From NCBI GenBank assembly GCA_017962025.1, contig JAGCWD010000072.1, forward strand, positions 1 to 54,481: 54,481 nucleotides of DNA. The letters are read 5' to 3'. Under the pieces are notes generated by a model. It did no database searches. It was not told where the DNA came from and saw nothing but the letters and a program-made list of their open reading frames with translations. Position numbers and translations under genes: made by a program. Position 1 is the stretch's first letter. Every line of letters starts with the position of its first letter. The stretch comes from Bacteroidales bacterium (GTDB taxonomy: Bacteria; Bacteroidota; Bacteroidia; Bacteroidales; UBA932). Below are positions 52,448-54,481 of this stretch, piece by piece.

Positions 52448-54481
52448 ATGAAGAACTACCGCATCTTTGTTGAAAAGTACCCTGAGTTCCAGGTGGAAGC
52501 CAACAGCCTTCTTCAGGAACTAAATGAGAATCTTCAACTCAATCTCAAGACCCTGCGTCTGGTCAATGCCTACGATCTGTTCGGATTTACCCCAGAACTC
52601 CTGGAAAAGAGCCGCTACAGCGTGTTCGGCGAGATAGTGACCGACAAGGTGACTGACGAGATCGGTTTGGAGGGGGCAAAATACATCGCTGTCGAATACC
52701 TCCCCGGTCAGTTTGACCAAAGGGCTGCTTCGGCTGTTGACTGTGTCCACCTGATCGATCCGAAGGCCGAAATCAGCATTAAGAGTTCAAAGTTGCTCAT
52801 AATCGACAATGATGCAAGTGAAGATGTCCTGGACAAGATCCGCCATTACGTCATCAATCCCGTGGAATCCAGGGAAAAAGACCTTGGAAAACTCTCGGAC
52901 ACAGAGCATGCCGCAGTGAAACCGGTACCTGTACTGGAAGGATTCAGGGACATGGAGGGTGGAGCCTTGAAGGATTTCTGCAAGAAAATGGGGCTCGCCA
53001 TGAACGAGGACGACCTTGCAGAAGTTGTGAGGTATTTCACCGGAGAAGGACGTGATCCCAACGAAACGGAACTCAGGATACTGGACACCTACTGGAGCGA
53101 CCACTGCCGGCATACAACCTTCACCACAGAACTCGAGGACATCTCAATCGAAGACTCTTTCATAAAGGAAGACATCGAGGGTACGATGAACCTGTACCTG
53201 AAGATGCGGAAGGATCTTGGGCGCGAACACAAGGGACTCAACCTCATGGACATGGCCACTATCGGTGCAAGGTATCTCAGGAATGCAGGCAAGTTGGACG
53301 ACATGGAGGTCAGCGAGGAAAACAACGCCTGCAGCATATTCATTGATGTGGATGTAGAGTACCCTTCGGAGCTTTGCGACTCAGGGAGTCTGAGGGGAAC
53401 GCCCCTCAGTCCCCCCGGGGGGTGCAGGGGGGTGGATGAACATCAGGAGACAACGGAACGTTGGCTTCTGATGTTCAAAAACGAGACTCACAACCATCCC
53501 ACAGAGATCGAACCGTTTGGAGGTGCGGCCACCTGTCTGGGCGGAGCCATCAGGGATCCACTGTCAGGACGGTCATACGTTTATCAGGCCATGCGTGTCA
53601 CAGGTGCAGGAGACATCTACAAGAAAGTCTCCGAGACCATTCCCGGAAAACTTCCTCAGAAGGTAATCACAAGGAAAGCCGCGGCAGGATATTCAAGTTA
53701 CGGCAACCAGATCGGTCTCGCCACCACCCATGTCAGGGAGATATTCCATGACGGGTACACCGCCAAGAGGATGGAGGTTGGAGCTGTCGTCGGTGCCGTA
53801 AAGGCCTCTAACGTAAGAAGGGAAAGCCCGAAGCCAGGGGATGTGGTCCTGATGCTCGGAGGACGTACCGGACGGGACGGAATCGGAGGAGCAACCGGTT
53901 CCTCGAAAGAGCACACGGAAGAATCCCTCGAGACCTGCGGAAGCGAGGTCCAGAAAGGAAATCCACCGGAGGAAAGGAAACTCGAGAGACTTTTCCGCAG
54001 ACCTGAAGTCACCCGTCTCATAAAGAAATCGAACGATTTCGGAGCAGGCGGAGTGAGTGTTGCCATCGGAGAACTTACTGCCGGTCTTGACATCTATCTG
54101 GACAGGGTCCCGGTGAAATACAGCGGCATGAACTCCACCGAACTGGCAATCAGCGAGTCCCAGGAAAGGATGGCAGTGGTGATCGAGGCTAAGGATGAAG
54201 AGAAGTTCAAAGAATACTGCCACTCTGAAAACATAGAGGTGACCCATGTGGCAGAAGTGACCGACACCGAGAGGATGAGGATGTACAACGGAGGAAAGCT
54301 TGTAGTCGATCTCAGGAGGGACTTTATCGACAGCGCCGGCGCGAAACATTATTCAAAGGCTATAATAGGTGTCGTGGACGGAACCGATCCCTTCTACCGT
54401 GACATTCCCGGGAAGAACCTTAAGGAGAAGATGTTTGCAAAGCTCCAGGATCCCTATGTCACCAGCCAGACGGGCCTTATC
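52448..54481 (+). CDS. purL: Phosphoribosylformylglycinamidine synthase, 3'-truncated by window
   Basis: The first 678 codons of a large PurL (normally about 1230 residues), which makes FGAM in purine synthesis. The frame is open from ATG to the window end. N-terminal PurS-like part (KNYRIFVEKYPEFQ), the linker and first synthetase domain are present: RILDTYWSDHCRHTTF, NETHNHPTEIEPFGGAATCLGG, GGRTGRDGIGGATGSS and KSNDFGAGGVSV. Within the domain, 53377-53434 is a GC-rich palindromic segment coding LRGTPLSPPGGCRGV, where homologues have none; it keeps the frame. The glutaminase domain would lie beyond the right edge. Confidence 0.95.
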   Translation, partial: MKNYRIFVEKYPEFQVEANSLLQELNENLQLNLKTLRLVNAYDLFGFTPELLEKSRYSVFGEIVTDKVTDEIGLEGAKYIAVEYLPGQFDQRAASAVDCVHLIDPKAEISIKSSKLLIIDNDASEDVLDKIRHYVINPVESREKDLGKLSDTEHAAVKPVPVLEGFRDMEGGALKDFCKKMGLAMNEDDLAEVVRYFTGEGRDPNETELRILDTYWSDHCRHTTFTTELEDISIEDSFIKEDIEGTMNLYLKMRKDLGREHKGLNLMDMATIGARYLRNAGKLDDMEVSEENNACSIFIDVDVEYPSELCDSGSLRGTPLSPPGGCRGVDEHQETTERWLLMFKNETHNHPTEIEPFGGAATCLGGAIRDPLSGRSYVYQAMRVTGAGDIYKKVSETIPGKLPQKVITRKAAAGYSSYGNQIGLATTHVREIFHDGYTAKRMEVGAVVGAVKASNVRRESPKPGDVVLMLGGRTGRDGIGGATGSSKEHTEESLETCGSEVQKGNPPEERKLERLFRRPEVTRLIKKSNDFGAGGVSVAIGELTAGLDIYLDRVPVKYSGMNSTELAISESQERMAVVIEAKDEEKFKEYCHSENIEVTHVAEVTDTERMRMYNGGKLVVDLRRDFIDSAGAKHYSKAIIGVVDGTDPFYRDIPGKNLKEKMFAKLQDPYVTSQTGLI
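53377..53434. repeat. GC-rich palindromic element inserted in purL
   Basis: CTGAGGGG (53390-53397) and CCCCTCAG (53402-53409) form a perfect hairpin with a four-base loop. The adjoining CCCCCCGGGGGG (53411-53422) is a perfect 12-base palindrome. The composition is unlike the rest of purL, and it falls between conserved blocks, adding about 20 residues in frame. It looks like a small repeat element landed in the gene. Confidence 0.6.

Noticed and set aside
1-54481. CRISPR array or prophage
   Set aside because: No regularly spaced repeats, Cas-like proteins or phage structural genes were seen.

Overview
The window looks like a chromosomal segment of a Bacteroidales bacterium (Bacteroidota), probably gut- or rumen-associated. 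The evidence is two SusC/SusD outer-membrane pairs, a fused FeoA-FeoB, several exported glycoside hydrolases, a DAHP synthase with a C-terminal chorismate mutase, a DUF3667 protein, and promoters of the Bacteroidota form TTTG-N19/20-TAnnTTTG. TAA, TAG and TGA are all used as stops; about 15 genes end in TAG. The genus cannot be fixed from the sequence alone.

Layout. Positions 1-190 (minus) hold the promoter and leader of what should be an rRNA operon whose 16S gene starts just outside the left edge. Next come a GH92 mannosidase (minus), a small membrane protein-mutL-rhomboid-EEP hydrolase operon (plus), and a minus-strand feoAB-hemerythrin-LuxR cluster. A plus-strand run follows: a chorismatase/RidA-like-CutC fusion, a two-gene chromate transporter, a GH20 hexosaminidase and a lipoprotein cyclophilin. 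The rplM-rpsI-rpsB-tsf operon (minus) carries an in-frame TAG at codon 240 of tsf. Then come pfkA and dusB (divergent), a Y1/HUH transposase-like gene with nearby hairpins, and lpxK.

The centrepiece (23.2-34.2 kb) is two paralogous susCD pairs pointing away from each other, with a tyrosine recombinase between them. The 5' ends of the two susC genes form inverted repeats of about 340 bp, in register in both reading frames. This is the architecture of a phase-variable, recombinase-flipped nutrient-receptor locus. Only one side of the invertible core has a long upstream region with room for a promoter.

From 34.4 to 39.8 kb a minus-strand operon runs pyrH-frr-pheA-aminotransferase-tyrA-DAHP synthase/chorismate mutase (nucleotide metabolism, ribosome recycling, Phe/Tyr synthesis). 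Polysaccharide and surface functions follow: a PA14-phosphoesterase lipoprotein, GH43 and CE15 enzymes (xylan side chains), and an exported TIM-barrel/Gfo-Idh-MocA pair. The right end has a DUF3667 protein, tRNA-Leu(CAA) with its promoter and terminator, and a plus-strand run: zinc metallopeptidase, NagB-like/PIG-L fusion, nagB, two small secreted proteins and a truncated-by-window purL. GH20 and nagB together point to use of N-acetylglucosamine; GH92, GH43 and CE15 to use of mannans and xylans.

The most notable points are the susC inversion locus, the amber codon in tsf, the CutC fusion, a repeated candidate operator at feoAB, a NagB-like domain lacking key catalytic residues, and a GC-rich palindromic insertion inside purL.
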